Source of the DNA: Comamonadaceae bacterium
GTDB lineage: Bacteria; Pseudomonadota; Gammaproteobacteria; Burkholderiales; Burkholderiaceae_C
Assembly: GCA_027486555.1 (NCBI GenBank)
Contig: JAIXOX010000129.1
Location: 1 to 50,000 of the forward strand
Length of the DNA stretch: 50,000 bases
Direction: 5' to 3'
Part shown: positions 8,343 to 17,156 of the stretch, one piece after another
Position numbering within the stretch: the stretch's first letter is position 1
Layout: every line of letters begins with the position of its first letter
The notes under the pieces: generated by a model
Database searches by the model: none
What the model was told of the DNA's origin: nothing
Seen by the model: only the letters and a program-made list of their open reading frames with translations
Made by a program: the position numbers and the translations under genes

Positions 8343-8579
8343 GAATGAATGGGGGTCTGACCCCGATTTTGTGGAGCCGACCCCTGTGGGTGGTGGTCTT
8401 TTTGGCTTTGTGGGAGACCACCCCTGTGGGCGATGGTCTTTTGTTTTGTGGGAGCCCCGCCCTCGGGGCGATGAGTAGTGGTCTGCGAGGCTTTATCGCG
8501 ACGAGGGCGTCGCTCCTACAGAAATTCAATAGGGATCTGACCCCAATTCAGAAATTCAATGGGGATCTGACCCCAATTA
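8343..8579. repeat. Degenerate and complete REP-like unit plus tandem 30-bp GATCTGACCCC repeats
   Basis: A degenerate REP stretch (8360-8445) and a complete unit (8448-8520) are followed by two 30-bp tandem copies (about 8520-8549 and 8550-8579). These carry GAAATTCAAT and GGGATCTGACCCCAATT, differing at one base. A related GGGGTCTGACCCC lies at 8352. The same GATCTGACCCCAATT motif recurs inside uvrA at 45925 and, with a variant base, at 41383. This is the operon-proximal half of the 639-bp divergent gap between the secretion operon and the first S-layer gene. Confidence 0.75.
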
Positions 8580-8706
8580 GCCAGCTGTGATGAGTTCGTT
8601 GCACGCCCCGCAAACTGACAAAAGCTATTTATATCGTTTTTAGAATTCAATTTGATTCAATCAAAATAAAACTTACTCCTTTTAATTAACCCTAAACACC
8701 GTCAAA

Positions 8707-8749
8707 TGTGACCGCGATCACAGTTTTGACACTTGTATGTCGCTAGAAT
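8707..8749 (+). promoter_or_regulatory. Class II CRP-type promoter of S-layer gene 1
   Basis: TGTGACCGCGATCACA (8707-8722) is a perfect TGTGA-N6-TCACA site. TAGAAT (8744-8749) lies 21 bp downstream as the -10 element. With a start near 8756 the site is centred at about -41.5, the class II position. The block CGCTAGAATTCGCAAC (from 8741) is repeated exactly at the second S-layer gene. No separate consensus -35 is spaced correctly, consistent with activator dependence. Confidence 0.8.
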
Positions 8750-8798
8750 TCGCAACATTACAAAAAATAACAAACACTTTTAGACTCAAATCGCATTG

Positions 8799-8860
8799 GC
8801 TTGAGTGCCTTGATTCACAAGGCTTTCAAGCGAGTGCGGGCAAACCAGCGCTCGTACTCG
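8799..8860 (+). ncRNA. Structured 5' leader of S-layer mRNA 1 (two hairpins)
   Basis: Hairpin 1 (8799-8831) pairs GCTTGAGTGCCTTG with CAAGGCTTTCAAGC around a 5-nt loop, with one T-T mismatch and one G-U. Hairpin 2 (8831-8860) pairs CGAGTGCGGGC with GCTCGTACTCG. The same two hairpins, with identical lengths and identical distance to the ATG, precede the second S-layer gene. Substitutions mostly keep pairing, including a C-G to U-A change in hairpin 2. Likely role: mRNA stability or translation control of an abundant surface protein (inference). Confidence 0.75.
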
Positions 8861-8913
8861 GGTTTTTTTGCAAAGAGACCCTCATCACAAACCGTTCCAA
8901 AAAAGGAAAACAA

Positions 8914-11900
8914 ATGGCTATCGTTACAGATACAGTGGCAGTTCAGCGTTTCGCTATGGGCTTGTTCGGCGTTCAAGTCGGCACCGTCACCATGGCACAG
9001 GTCGACAAACAAATCGACCGCACCAGCTTGGGCGCAACGCTCAACAGCTACTTCGTTTCGGCCTTTGGCGCGCAAACCACAGCCCAAGTCGCTGCAACCT
9101 TGGTGTCCAACCTGGGCATCACCGGTGCTGGCGTTGCCGACGCCGTGGCTTACGTCACAGCCAAGCTCAACGCTGCAACCCCAGCTGCTCGCGGTGAAGA
9201 AATCGCCAACATCATCAACATGTTCTCTGGCATGACCAACGACGCCGTTTACGGTGCCGCTGCCAAAACTTGGAACGCCAACGTCGATGCCGCTGCCGCC
9301 TATGCTGGCGCAGCCAACATCGCTTTTGGTTCCGTCATTCAGCAATCCCTGACCTCCGGCATGGATGCCTTGTTTGGCAGCAGCTTGGCTGACCAATTCA
9401 ACGCCGACCTGACCGCTGGCGGCAACACACTGCAAAGCGGCGACCGCCTCGATGGCGGCGCTGGCAACGACACACTGCACGCCATCCTTGGCACCAACGG
9501 TGACCAGTTCGCCATCACAGCCAAAACATCCAACATTGAAAAAGTCATTGTGCAAGCCCAAGCGCTGGCCGCTGACACAGGCGACAACAACGTTGCTGGC
9601 ATGGGCGAAAGCGTTTATGGCCTGCAAGGCTGGTACGGCGAGAACATGGCCACCAACAACGTCGTCAAAGTGGACGCCGGCCGCATGAGCGGTGTGAACA
9701 ACTGGGAAAACAACAACAGCCGTGCTGACCTGTTTGTTGAAGACGTGCGCATTGGCGACAACCAAATCACCAAAGACGTCACCATCACCATGCGTGAAAC
9801 CGATCCCGGCAACGTGGATTTCGCGGTGTACTTTGACCAAAACAGCCTGCGCAACGCCAGTGCCTCCACGTCGCAGATCAACCTGCAAGTCATGGACACG
9901 CGCGCTGTGGTGGACGGCAAAGCCCCTCTGCTCAACAGCCCTTACGGCGGCTTCAAGTTCACAGCCACCGACAGCAAAGGCACCGCCACCGTGGTCACTT
10001 TGCAGTCTGACGCCATCGACGCTGCACAAACTTACGCCGAATTGGCCACCGCCTTCCAAGCCGCTGCCGACAAGCAGTTTGGCGCTGGCGCAGTCACCGT
10101 CACCGTGGGTTCTGACTTCTCGGTCACTGACACCACCACAGCCCAAAGCGTGACTGGCAAAGAAGTGGTTATCAAGACTTCTTCGTCCTTCTCGTTCACC
10201 ACCCCTGCCGGTTCCGGCTGGGTGGCTGCCGGTGTCGTGCCTGCCAACTCTGGCCTGCACACCAACTTCAGCCAAGGCTCCACAACCAACACCGACCTCG
10301 TCACCAGCACCATCGTCTTGGACGACGTGGGCCGTGGCTCCACCGGTGGCGACCTGGTTGTGGGCGGCCTGTCGGTTGGCGACACCTCCACATCCAAAGG
10401 CGTTGAGCGCTTCAACATCACCGTTGAAGACAACAGCAAACTGCAAAACATCGACTCGACCAACAACACCCTGCGTGAAGTCTCGATCGTCAACGGCAGC
10501 ACCACCCGCATGACCGACGCGTACACCAAGACCGTCAAAGATGCTGGCAACTTGACCGTTCGCGGCAACTCCGAAGTTGAAAACGCCCCAACAGGCAACC
10601 CCCTGCCCGGCGCAGCCCAAGACAAATACGGCTTCAACGACGTTCGCCTGATCGACGCCAGCACCTTCAAGGGCATGCTCGACATCGACGCCGTCCTGTC
10701 CGACAAAGTCACCGCCAAGTACCTGAACCTGGTTGACACAGCCCCCGATGCACCTGCTGCTGACAACGTCACATTTGCCTACAACCTGGGCACCAACAAC
10801 GACAAGTTCAGCCTGGACATCGACGCCAGCAACATGCAAGCTGCAGGAACTACCACACGCGAAGACTTCGTGTTGTCCATCAACGGCGGCGCAGGCAAAG
10901 ACGCCATCACGGCCGACATCATCAACGGTGGCACCGAAGACGGCGCGGCTGCTTGGTACAACAACAGCAAGCTCAACGCCAACCTGTCGATCGACGGCGG
11001 CGCTGGTGACGACACCATCAAAGTCAACGGCTCTGGCGACTGGAAAATCACGGCCGGTGACGGCGACGACACCGTGTACAGCGACAACTCCGGTTCTAAA
11101 GCTGCCTGGGTGTTCAACACCACAGGTCAAGACTCTGCTACTGCGGATTCTGCTGCTGCCCGCACTCTGGACAACCTCAAGTCATCGGCCAACGCCAAGT
11201 ACAACCTGTACAAAGGCGTTGCCGAAGTCACCTTCCGTGGCCTGACCAGCAAAGTCACCATCGACAGCACTGCCTACATCACCACAGACCTGCAAATCAA
11301 CCAAGCCATCAAGAAGGCCATCAACAGCGACGCCGTTCTCAGCAAACTGTTGAAGGCCACAGACGGCCCCGCCAACACCTTGGTGGTGACATCCTTGATT
11401 GACGGCGCTGTTGTTGTGACAGACTTGGCCGTGGCCATCACCAAGCCTGCCGCAGGCGTGTTGACCGCTGCTGACATTGCCGCCGCTGGCACAGCCTACA
11501 AAATCGACGGCACAGCCACCGAATCCCTGGTGTTGACCGCCATGGACGACGCCACCATGGACGCTGCTGGCGGTGACTACGCCGCCAACTTCGGCGTGAG
11601 CGATGGAGGCGCCAACATCAACGGCTTGGACAGCGCACAAGTCGCCGACAGCACCCACAACTTGGGTGCAGGCAACGACGTGTTGGTCTTGAGCACAGAT
11701 GCTTTGGTTACAGCGCCTGCTGCTGCCAGCAACGAAAAAGTGGTGTACAGCGCCGCTGCTTTCGGCAACGACGTGATCGTCAACTTTGAAGTGGCCGGTG
11801 ACGGTATCGACAAGATGGACTTCACAGCCTTGGGCGGCAAAACTACAGCCTTCAGCGCTGCAGCTACCACCACCGATGGCCTGATCATGATTGTGGACAC

Positions 11901-12129
11901 AACAACTGCCAACAACACAGAAGCCGCGGTCAAAACCGCACTGGCTGCTGCAGACGACACAACTGCCTCCAAAGGCATCTACATCGCCTACAACGCCACC
12001 ACCAACGTGGGCACCGTGTACCAAATCGTTGACGGCGCAGCCGCCTCCGACTTGACCGCCACAGCCATCGGCACCATCGACCTGGCCGACACCCTCTGGT
12101 CCACCGTGGTGGCCGGCAACTTCGCCTGA
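8914..12129 (+). CDS. S-layer-like RTX protein 1, type I secretion cargo
   Basis: A 1,071-residue protein with the start set at ATG 8914. AAAAGGAAAA lies upstream, and the paralogue starts identically; the 59 extra in-frame codons upstream cover the leader. The N-terminal 120 residues (AIVTDTVAVQRFAMGLFGVQ...) form a helical, Ala-rich domain recalling the anchoring region of Caulobacter-type S-layer proteins. There is no Sec signal. RTX-type calcium motifs occur near residue 179 (GGAGNDTL) and 655-727 (GGAGKDAI, GGAGDDTI, GDGDDTVY), and beta-rich Thr/Ala/Asn sequence lies between. The C-terminus (GTIDLADTLW...AGNFA) is shared with the paralogue and is the likely uncleaved secretion signal. 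Cys is essentially absent and the composition is Ala/Thr/Asp-rich, typical of S-layers. The exporter is probably the adjacent divergent operon. Confidence 0.85.
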   Translation: MAIVTDTVAVQRFAMGLFGVQVGTVTMAQVDKQIDRTSLGATLNSYFVSAFGAQTTAQVAATLVSNLGITGAGVADAVAYVTAKLNAATPAARGEEIANIINMFSGMTNDAVYGAAAKTWNANVDAAAAYAGAANIAFGSVIQQSLTSGMDALFGSSLADQFNADLTAGGNTLQSGDRLDGGAGNDTLHAILGTNGDQFAITAKTSNIEKVIVQAQALAADTGDNNVAGMGESVYGLQGWYGENMATNNVVKVDAGRMSGVNNWENNNSRADLFVEDVRIGDNQITKDVTITMRETDPGNVDFAVYFDQNSLRNASASTSQINLQVMDTRAVVDGKAPLLNSPYGGFKFTATDSKGTATVVTLQSDAIDAAQTYAELATAFQAAADKQFGAGAVTVTVGSDFSVTDTTTAQSVTGKEVVIKTSSSFSFTTPAGSGWVAAGVVPANSGLHTNFSQGSTTNTDLVTSTIVLDDVGRGSTGGDLVVGGLSVGDTSTSKGVERFNITVEDNSKLQNIDSTNNTLREVSIVNGSTTRMTDAYTKTVKDAGNLTVRGNSEVENAPTGNPLPGAAQDKYGFNDVRLIDASTFKGMLDIDAVLSDKVTAKYLNLVDTAPDAPAADNVTFAYNLGTNNDKFSLDIDASNMQAAGTTTREDFVLSINGGAGKDAITADIINGGTEDGAAAWYNNSKLNANLSIDGGAGDDTIKVNGSGDWKITAGDGDDTVYSDNSGSKAAWVFNTTGQDSATADSAAARTLDNLKSSANAKYNLYKGVAEVTFRGLTSKVTIDSTAYITTDLQINQAIKKAINSDAVLSKLLKATDGPANTLVVTSLIDGAVVVTDLAVAITKPAAGVLTAADIAAAGTAYKIDGTATESLVLTAMDDATMDAAGGDYAANFGVSDGGANINGLDSAQVADSTHNLGAGNDVLVLSTDALVTAPAAASNEKVVYSAAAFGNDVIVNFEVAGDGIDKMDFTALGGKTTAFSAAATTTDGLIMIVDTTTANNTEAAVKTALAAADDTTASKGIYIAYNATTNVGTVYQIVDGAAASDLTATAIGTIDLADTLWSTVVAGNFA

Positions 12130-12213
12130 TCCAACAGGACAGCCAAGCCGAGGCCACAAGCCCCGGCTTGCCTGAAGCCCAAGGCGATTGATTCGCCCAC
12201 AGCTTGAAGCCCC

Positions 12214-12254
12214 AAAAAAACCGCTTGCAGCGAAAGCCGCAAGCGGTTTTTTTT
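12214..12254 (+). terminator. Intrinsic terminator of S-layer gene 1
   Basis: AAAAAACCGCTTGC-n10-GCAAGCGGTTTTTTTT: a strong GC stem followed by eight T, 85 bp after the stop. The stem loop AGCGAAAGCC is the same as in the terminator of the second S-layer gene. The flanking A and T tracts could make it work on both strands. Confidence 0.93.
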
Positions 12255-12295
12255 CGTCCATGCCCCCTGCCTCTGTCCCTATCTGCGTGTCTCTG

Positions 12296-12340
12296 TAGGA
12301 GCGACGCCCCCGTCGCGATACCCCCGCAAACCACCCACCC
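12296..12340. repeat. Half REP-like unit
   Basis: TAGGAGCGACGCCCCCGTCGCGAT followed by CCCCGCAAACCACC is one arm of the REP-like double hairpin, in reverse orientation; the other hairpin is absent. From here to 12530 the gap is AC-rich then AT-rich, with no gene seen. Confidence 0.7.
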
Positions 12341-12533
12341 CATCAAACCCCCCACCCTCCAAACCCCAATAACCCCCTCTCCCCACACCACATTTGCAAT
12401 TATTACCACTTCAACCCAAAACCCCACCCCAAACCACCCAAACAGTCACAAACAACAACATCAAATCAATACTTTTAAATGTTACTTTTTACAGTTTAAA
12501 TAATACATAAGAATTACATTAAAACCACGAGCA

Positions 12534-12576
12534 TGTGACTCCCATCACAAAAATGACTGCCCGCCGCCGCTAGAAT
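12534..12576 (+). promoter_or_regulatory. Class II CRP-type promoter of S-layer gene 2
   Basis: TGTGACTCCCATCACA (12534-12549), a perfect TGTGA-N6-TCACA, then exactly 21 bp, then TAGAAT (12571-12576) within CGCTAGAATTCGCAAC. Spacing is identical to the first S-layer promoter although the intervening bases differ, which argues for selection on the two boxes and their distance. Confidence 0.8.
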
Positions 12577-12628
12577 TCGCAACTTAATTCAAAAAGACCA
12601 TAACTTTAGAATTAAAAATTACACATTG

Positions 12629-12690
12629 GCTTGAGTGCCTTGCCAGGCAGGACATTCAAGCGAGTGTGGGCTTACCAAAGTCCATGCTCG
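12629..12690 (+). ncRNA. Structured 5' leader of S-layer mRNA 2 (two hairpins)
   Basis: Hairpin 1 (12629-12661) has a 14-position helix closing the loop CCAGG, with one C-A mismatch and two G-U pairs. Hairpin 2 (12661-12690) has a 13-bp helix, CGAGTGTGGGCTT with AAGTCCATGCTCG, around ACCA. Lengths (33 and 30 nt) and distance to the ATG (53 nt) equal those of the first leader, while loops and several stem positions have changed. Confidence 0.75.
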
Positions 12691-12743
12691 GGTTTCTTTG
12701 CAAATAAACCTAATCTCACCAACCCTTTTATAGGAAAAATCAA

Positions 12744-15700
12744 ATGGCTATCGTTACAGATACAGTGGCAGTCCAGCGCTTCGCTATGGGCCTGTTCGGC
12801 GTGCAAGTCGGCTCCGTCACCATGGGTCAAGTCGACAAACAAATCGACCGCACATCCCTGAGCGCAACCCTGAACAGCTACTTCGCTTCGGGCTTCGGCG
12901 CACAAACCACAGCCGCCGTGGCTGCCACCCTGGTCAAAAACCTGGGCATCACCGGTGCTGGCGTAGCCGGTGCTGTGACTTATGTCACTGGCGCTTTGAA
13001 TGCAGCTGCCCCGGCCGCTCGTGGTGAAGCCATCAGCACCATCATGAACCTGTTCTCTGGCCTGACCAACGACGCCACCTACGGTGCCGCCGCACAAGCC
13101 TGGAACGCCAACGTGGACGTGGCCGCTGCTTACACCGGCGCAGCCAACGTGGCTTTTGGTTCTGTGATCCACCACAGCCTGACAAACGGCATGGACAACC
13201 TGTTCGGCAGCGCATTGGCCGACGTGTTCACAGCCGACCTGTCTTCTGGTGGCAACACCTTGCAAGGCGGTGACGCCATCGACGGCGGCGCGGGTGCCGA
13301 CACACTCCACGCATTCTTGGGTAACAACAGCGACGGTTTTGCCATCACTGCCAAGACCAGCAACGTGGAAACCGTGATCGTGCAAGCACAATCGCGCTCC
13401 GCCGACACTGGCGACAACAACGTCGCATACCAAGACCTCGTCAACGTGGACGCCGGCCGCATGAGCGGTGTGAACAACTGGGAAAACAACAACAGCCGTG
13501 CCGACCTGATCGTCGAAGACGTGCGCATTGCTGACAACCAGATCACCAAAGACATCACCATCACCATGCGTGAAACCGATCCCGGCAACGTGGATTTTGC
13601 GGTGTACTTTGACCAAAATAGCCTGCGCAACGCCAGCGCCTCCAGTTCGCAAATCAACTTGCAAGTCATGGACACACGCGCTGTGGTTGACGGCAAAGAC
13701 CCCCTGTTGAACAGCCCTTACGGCGGCTTCAAGTTCACAGCCATCGACAGCAAAGGCACCGCCACCGTGGTCACTTTGCAGTCTGACGCCATCGACGCCG
13801 CACAAACTTACACTCAACTGGTTGCAGCATTCCAAGCCGCTGCCGACAAGCAGTTCGGCGCTGGCGTGGTCACTGTGTCCTTGGGCAATGACTTCACCGT
13901 CACCGATACCACCACCGCCCAAGGCGTGACCGGCAAAGAAGTGGTCATCAAGACTTCTTCGGCCTATTCCTTCACCACCCCCGCCGGTTCTGGCTGGGTG
14001 GCTGCCGGTGTCGTGCCCGCCAACTCTGGCTTGCACACCAACTTCAGCCAAGGCTCCAGCACCAACACAGACCCCGTCACCAGCACCATCATTCTGGACG
14101 ACGTGGGCCGTGGCTCCACAGGTGGCGACTTGGTTGTGGGTGGCTTGTCCGTGGGCGAAACCTCCACGTCCAAAGGCGTGCAGCGTTTTGACATCACGGT
14201 GCAAGACAACAGCAAACTGCAAACCATCAACTCGACCAGCAACACCCTGCGTGAAGTGTCGATCGTCAACGGCACCACAACTCGTGTCAGCAATGCATAC
14301 AACGACAACGTCAAAGACGCTGGCAACCTGACCGTGACTGGTAGTGCAAAAAACAACATTAACTCAGTTTTTGCGAACGGTAACAACATCCTGCCGGGCT
14401 TGAATACTGAAGAGCACGGCGATTACGGCTTTACCGACGTGAAACTGATCGACGCCAGCACGTTCAAGGGAAAGCTCGATCTTGATGCACAATTGACTGA
14501 TCGTGTGACAGCTAAGTACATGAGTTTGACAGACGCTTCGCCAGCAGCTCCTGGTGCTGACAACGTGGCTTTCACTTACAACTTGGGCACCAACGACGAC
14601 ACTTTTGCTCTGGACATCAGTGCTGCCAACCTCAATAGCGCTGGCACCACCACCCGTGAAGACTTTGTGTTGTCCATCAACGGCGGTACAGGCAAAGACG
14701 CCATCACGGCCAACATCCTCAACGGTGGCACAGAAGACGGTTCAGCCGCTTGGTACAACAACAGCAAGCTGAACGCCAACCTGTCGATCAACGGCGGCGC
14801 TGGTGACGACACCGTCAACGCCATGGGCTCTGGCGACTGGAAAATCACTGCAGGTGACGGCAACGACACCGTGTACAGCGACAACTCCGGTGCTTCTAAA
14901 GGCGTGTGGGTGTTGAATGCGGTGAATACAGGTTCGAACAACAACTACGTTTCTGACGCCAACGACTCTTACAAACTGTTCAAGAGCTCGATCAGCATCA
15001 CATACCGTGGCATCACCAGCACCAACGTGCCTGTCAGCAGCACCAACTACACCACCAGCGACTTGCAAATCAACCAAGCCGTTAAAACCGCCATCAACAG
15101 CGATGCTGTGTTGAGCAAATTGTTGAAGGCAACCGACGGCCCTGCCAACACTTTGGTCATCACTTCGCTGACCGATGGCAACGTGCCTGCAGGCTCTTTG
15201 GTATGGACGTCAACTGCACCCTCAGCAACTGACTTGACCGCGGCTGAAACAGCCGCTGCAGCCGCAGCTTACGGTTTGGTCGTGGGTTCGACCAGCGCAC
15301 AAGTTGTGGCCTTCATGGCCCTGACACCACCCACAGCTCTCACTTACAGCAACTTGCAGTCTGTGGTTGGCAGCGACAGCAACCAAGCCACTGACAGCAC
15401 CCACAACCTGGGCAATGGCAACGACGTGTTGGTGATGAGCACCAACGACTCTTGGAATGGCCTGGTGAGCGATGCCAAGGTTTACACCGCCAGCAACGAA
15501 AAAGTGGTGTACGACACAGTTGATTTCGGCAACGACACGATTGTGAATTTCAGTGCAGGTGCCAACGTGGCATCGGTTTTCGCGACGTTCACTACCACCG
15601 TTGCTGTTTTACCTGGCATTGGTGCAACGTATATCGTTGACGGCGTCACTGTGACCTTTGCAGCTGTGCCTGCCGATGCCACTGCGGCTGCAGCAGCCAT

Positions 15701-16184
15701 CGTGGCAGCCTACAACGCTGCACCTGTCACCAATTTCGTGGCATCCAACGTTGCTGGTCTTGTGACATTCACAGCCAAACAAGAAGGTCCAGTGGTTCTG
15801 CCAGTTGCAGCGGGTACTGCAGGTGTACCTGCTCTTGCACCTGGTCTGGCACCCGTGTTTGGCGTGGGCTCCGACGTGCTCGACTTCACCGCTTTGGGTG
15901 GCAAATCTGCTGGTTTCGGCACTGCACTGAACACCGATGGCGGCATCAATGTTGTCGCTGCGGTTGCCACTGTGAACGACACCACTGCACTGGTCAAAGC
16001 CTTGTTTACCGATGACTTAGTGGCCAACAAAGGCATCTACGTGGTGTTCAACGCCACGAACATCGGCACCGTGTACCAAGTCATCGACGGCACTGCCGCC
16101 TCTGACCTGTCTGTGGCCGCCATCGGTACCATCGACTTGGCTGACACCCCATGGGCCAGCCTGACTCTCGCAAACTTCGCCTGA
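12744..16184 (+). CDS. S-layer-like RTX protein 2, paralogue
   Basis: A 1,146-residue protein starting MAIVTDTVAVQRFAMGLFGVQ like its upstream neighbour. The first 160 residues and the block at about 250-530 are very close to protein 1, with runs of near-identical DNA. The region after about residue 700 is divergent and contains an extra Val/Ala/Pro-rich segment (residues about 935-1060). RTX-type motifs lie near residues 180, 646 and 682-716 (GGAGADTL, GGTGKDAI, GGAGDDTV, GDGNDTVY). The C-terminus (GTIDLADTPW...LANFA) matches the predicted secretion signal of protein 1. There is no Sec signal. The ATG at 12744 has TAGGAAAAA upstream. The two proteins may be co-assembled or alternative surface layers; mosaic identity suggests past gene conversion. 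Confidence 0.85.
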   Translation: MAIVTDTVAVQRFAMGLFGVQVGSVTMGQVDKQIDRTSLSATLNSYFASGFGAQTTAAVAATLVKNLGITGAGVAGAVTYVTGALNAAAPAARGEAISTIMNLFSGLTNDATYGAAAQAWNANVDVAAAYTGAANVAFGSVIHHSLTNGMDNLFGSALADVFTADLSSGGNTLQGGDAIDGGAGADTLHAFLGNNSDGFAITAKTSNVETVIVQAQSRSADTGDNNVAYQDLVNVDAGRMSGVNNWENNNSRADLIVEDVRIADNQITKDITITMRETDPGNVDFAVYFDQNSLRNASASSSQINLQVMDTRAVVDGKDPLLNSPYGGFKFTAIDSKGTATVVTLQSDAIDAAQTYTQLVAAFQAAADKQFGAGVVTVSLGNDFTVTDTTTAQGVTGKEVVIKTSSAYSFTTPAGSGWVAAGVVPANSGLHTNFSQGSSTNTDPVTSTIILDDVGRGSTGGDLVVGGLSVGETSTSKGVQRFDITVQDNSKLQTINSTSNTLREVSIVNGTTTRVSNAYNDNVKDAGNLTVTGSAKNNINSVFANGNNILPGLNTEEHGDYGFTDVKLIDASTFKGKLDLDAQLTDRVTAKYMSLTDASPAAPGADNVAFTYNLGTNDDTFALDISAANLNSAGTTTREDFVLSINGGTGKDAITANILNGGTEDGSAAWYNNSKLNANLSINGGAGDDTVNAMGSGDWKITAGDGNDTVYSDNSGASKGVWVLNAVNTGSNNNYVSDANDSYKLFKSSISITYRGITSTNVPVSSTNYTTSDLQINQAVKTAINSDAVLSKLLKATDGPANTLVITSLTDGNVPAGSLVWTSTAPSATDLTAAETAAAAAAYGLVVGSTSAQVVAFMALTPPTALTYSNLQSVVGSDSNQATDSTHNLGNGNDVLVMSTNDSWNGLVSDAKVYTASNEKVVYDTVDFGNDTIVNFSAGANVASVFATFTTTVAVLPGIGATYIVDGVTVTFAAVPADATAAAAAIVAAYNAAPVTNFVASNVAGLVTFTAKQEGPVVLPVAAGTAGVPALAPGLAPVFGVGSDVLDFTALGGKSAGFGTALNTDGGINVVAAVATVNDTTALVKALFTDDLVANKGIYVVFNATNIGTVYQVIDGTAASDLSVAAIGTIDLADTPWASLTLANFA

Positions 16185-16270
16185 TTTTCAGGACAGCCAA
16201 GACAGGGCCACAAGTCCCGTCTTGTCTGAAGCCTGCCAGGGTGCAAGCCCTGGCAGCTTGAAGCCCCAAC

Positions 16271-16308
16271 AAAAAACCGCCTGCAGCGAAAGCCGCAGGC
16301 GGTTTTTT
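16271..16308 (+). terminator. Intrinsic terminator of S-layer gene 2
   Basis: AAAAAACCGCCTGC-AGCGAAAGCC-GCAGGCGGTTTTTT, 86 bp after the stop. The loop is identical to the first S-layer terminator and the stem differs by compensating changes at one pair (CCGCTTGC versus CCGCCTGC with the matching partner). Confidence 0.93.
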
Positions 16309-16366
16309 CATTTGTTTTGAGATTATGCTCAAGTCCGTTATTACCTTTAACCCAGCAATTTCCCCC

Positions 16367-16831
16367 ATGAAGTTCTTTTCCTCCCTTGTTCTCGCAGCCA
16401 GCCTCATCCTGTCGGGTTGCGCATCTGTTGACATGGCCTCTCAAGCCGACAATGCCAAAGCCAAAGAATTCAAGGCCCCCAGCCAAGGCATGGCCGGTGT
16501 TTACATCTACCGCGACAGCGTGATGGGCAAGGCCCTCAAAAGAGACATTTGGCTCGATGGCCAATGCGTCGGAGCCAGCGCACCCGATGTGTTTTTCTAC
16601 AAAGAAGTGTCCGGCGGAAAAACCTACCAAATCGACACCGAATCAGAGTTCTCCCCCAACACCCTGGAACTGATGGTTGAAGCAGGCAAAAATTATTTCA
16701 TTCGCCAGTTCATCAAGATGGGCGTGATGGTGGGCGGCAGCGACCTTGAAAAAATGCCCGAAGACCAAGGCCAAAAAGCCGTGGCCAAGCTGAACATGGC
16801 CAAGCCAGGCCAATGTAAAACGATCCGTTAA
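16367..16831 (+). CDS. Small lipoprotein, DUF2846-like
   Basis: A 154-residue lipoprotein. The start at ATG 16367 gives a clean signal peptide (MKFFSSLVLAASLILSGC) with lipobox LSGC and the lipidated Cys at position 18. The ATG 14 codons upstream would add a non-signal extension. The mature part has the pattern of DUF2846 proteins: GMAGVYIYRDSVMGKALKRDIWLDGQ, then YKEVSGGKTYQIDTESEF and a closing AEAGKNYFIRQ-like strand (VEAGKNYFIRQF). DUF2846 function is not known. It lacks the Lol-avoidance Asp at +2 (Ala here), so outer-membrane sorting is expected. It follows the S-layer terminator and seems monocistronic. Confidence 0.8.
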   Translation: MKFFSSLVLAASLILSGCASVDMASQADNAKAKEFKAPSQGMAGVYIYRDSVMGKALKRDIWLDGQCVGASAPDVFFYKEVSGGKTYQIDTESEFSPNTLELMVEAGKNYFIRQFIKMGVMVGGSDLEKMPEDQGQKAVAKLNMAKPGQCKTIR

Positions 16832-17156
16832 TGGGAGGCGGCTTCCTGGGCGTGTGCCGCGCCCATCGCCCACGCGGTGGGCCCTCACAAAACACCATGC
16901 GTTGCCTCATGCTCTTTTTTATTAAATGTTTAATTTATTGAAAATGACTGCTGGCAAGTGCTTGATGACCATCATGATCAACCACCACTTGCCCGGGGTG
17001 TAAACGATGGGCTGACCTTTTTGCTTCAAGAGATCATGGGCAAGGCAGTCCGCATGATCAGCCATGCCGGTCAGATGGTGGTGGGCTTGGGGTGCAACGA
17101 TGAGGCCTTTGCGGTTTTACGGATGAGTCGAAAAGATCATCGGTGTAACCGTGTGG
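16832..17156. other. Intergenic stretch without a supported gene
   Basis: This lies between two converging transcription units. It holds a short GCCCAC-gcg-GTGGGC hairpin (16868-16882) similar to the degenerate REP halves elsewhere, then an AT-rich patch near 16917-16945. A 74-codon open frame at 16958-17182 overlaps the neighbouring gene antisense and resembles nothing recognised. Confidence 0.6.

Noticed and set aside
8737..8913. 59-codon N-terminal extension of S-layer protein 1
   Set aside because: The stretch is the promoter -10 region and structured leader; the paralogue has the same leader but starts at MAIVTDTVAVQ, and a ribosome-binding site precedes that ATG.
8801..9235. Possible leader peptide frames starting TTG at 8801 and 12631 with similar residues
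   Set aside because: The similarity follows from conserved leader and early coding DNA; the frames run far into the S-layer genes, with poor starts inside hairpin 1. A very short leader peptide cannot be fully excluded.
8815..11130. 771-codon antisense frame across S-layer gene 1 (and similar long frames at 12672-14222 and 11182-12261)
   Set aside because: Shadows of GC-rich, Ala/Thr/Asp-biased coding sequence on the other strand; the same effect appears in both paralogues, there is no ribosome-binding site, and the translations are low-complexity Val/Gly/Ala.
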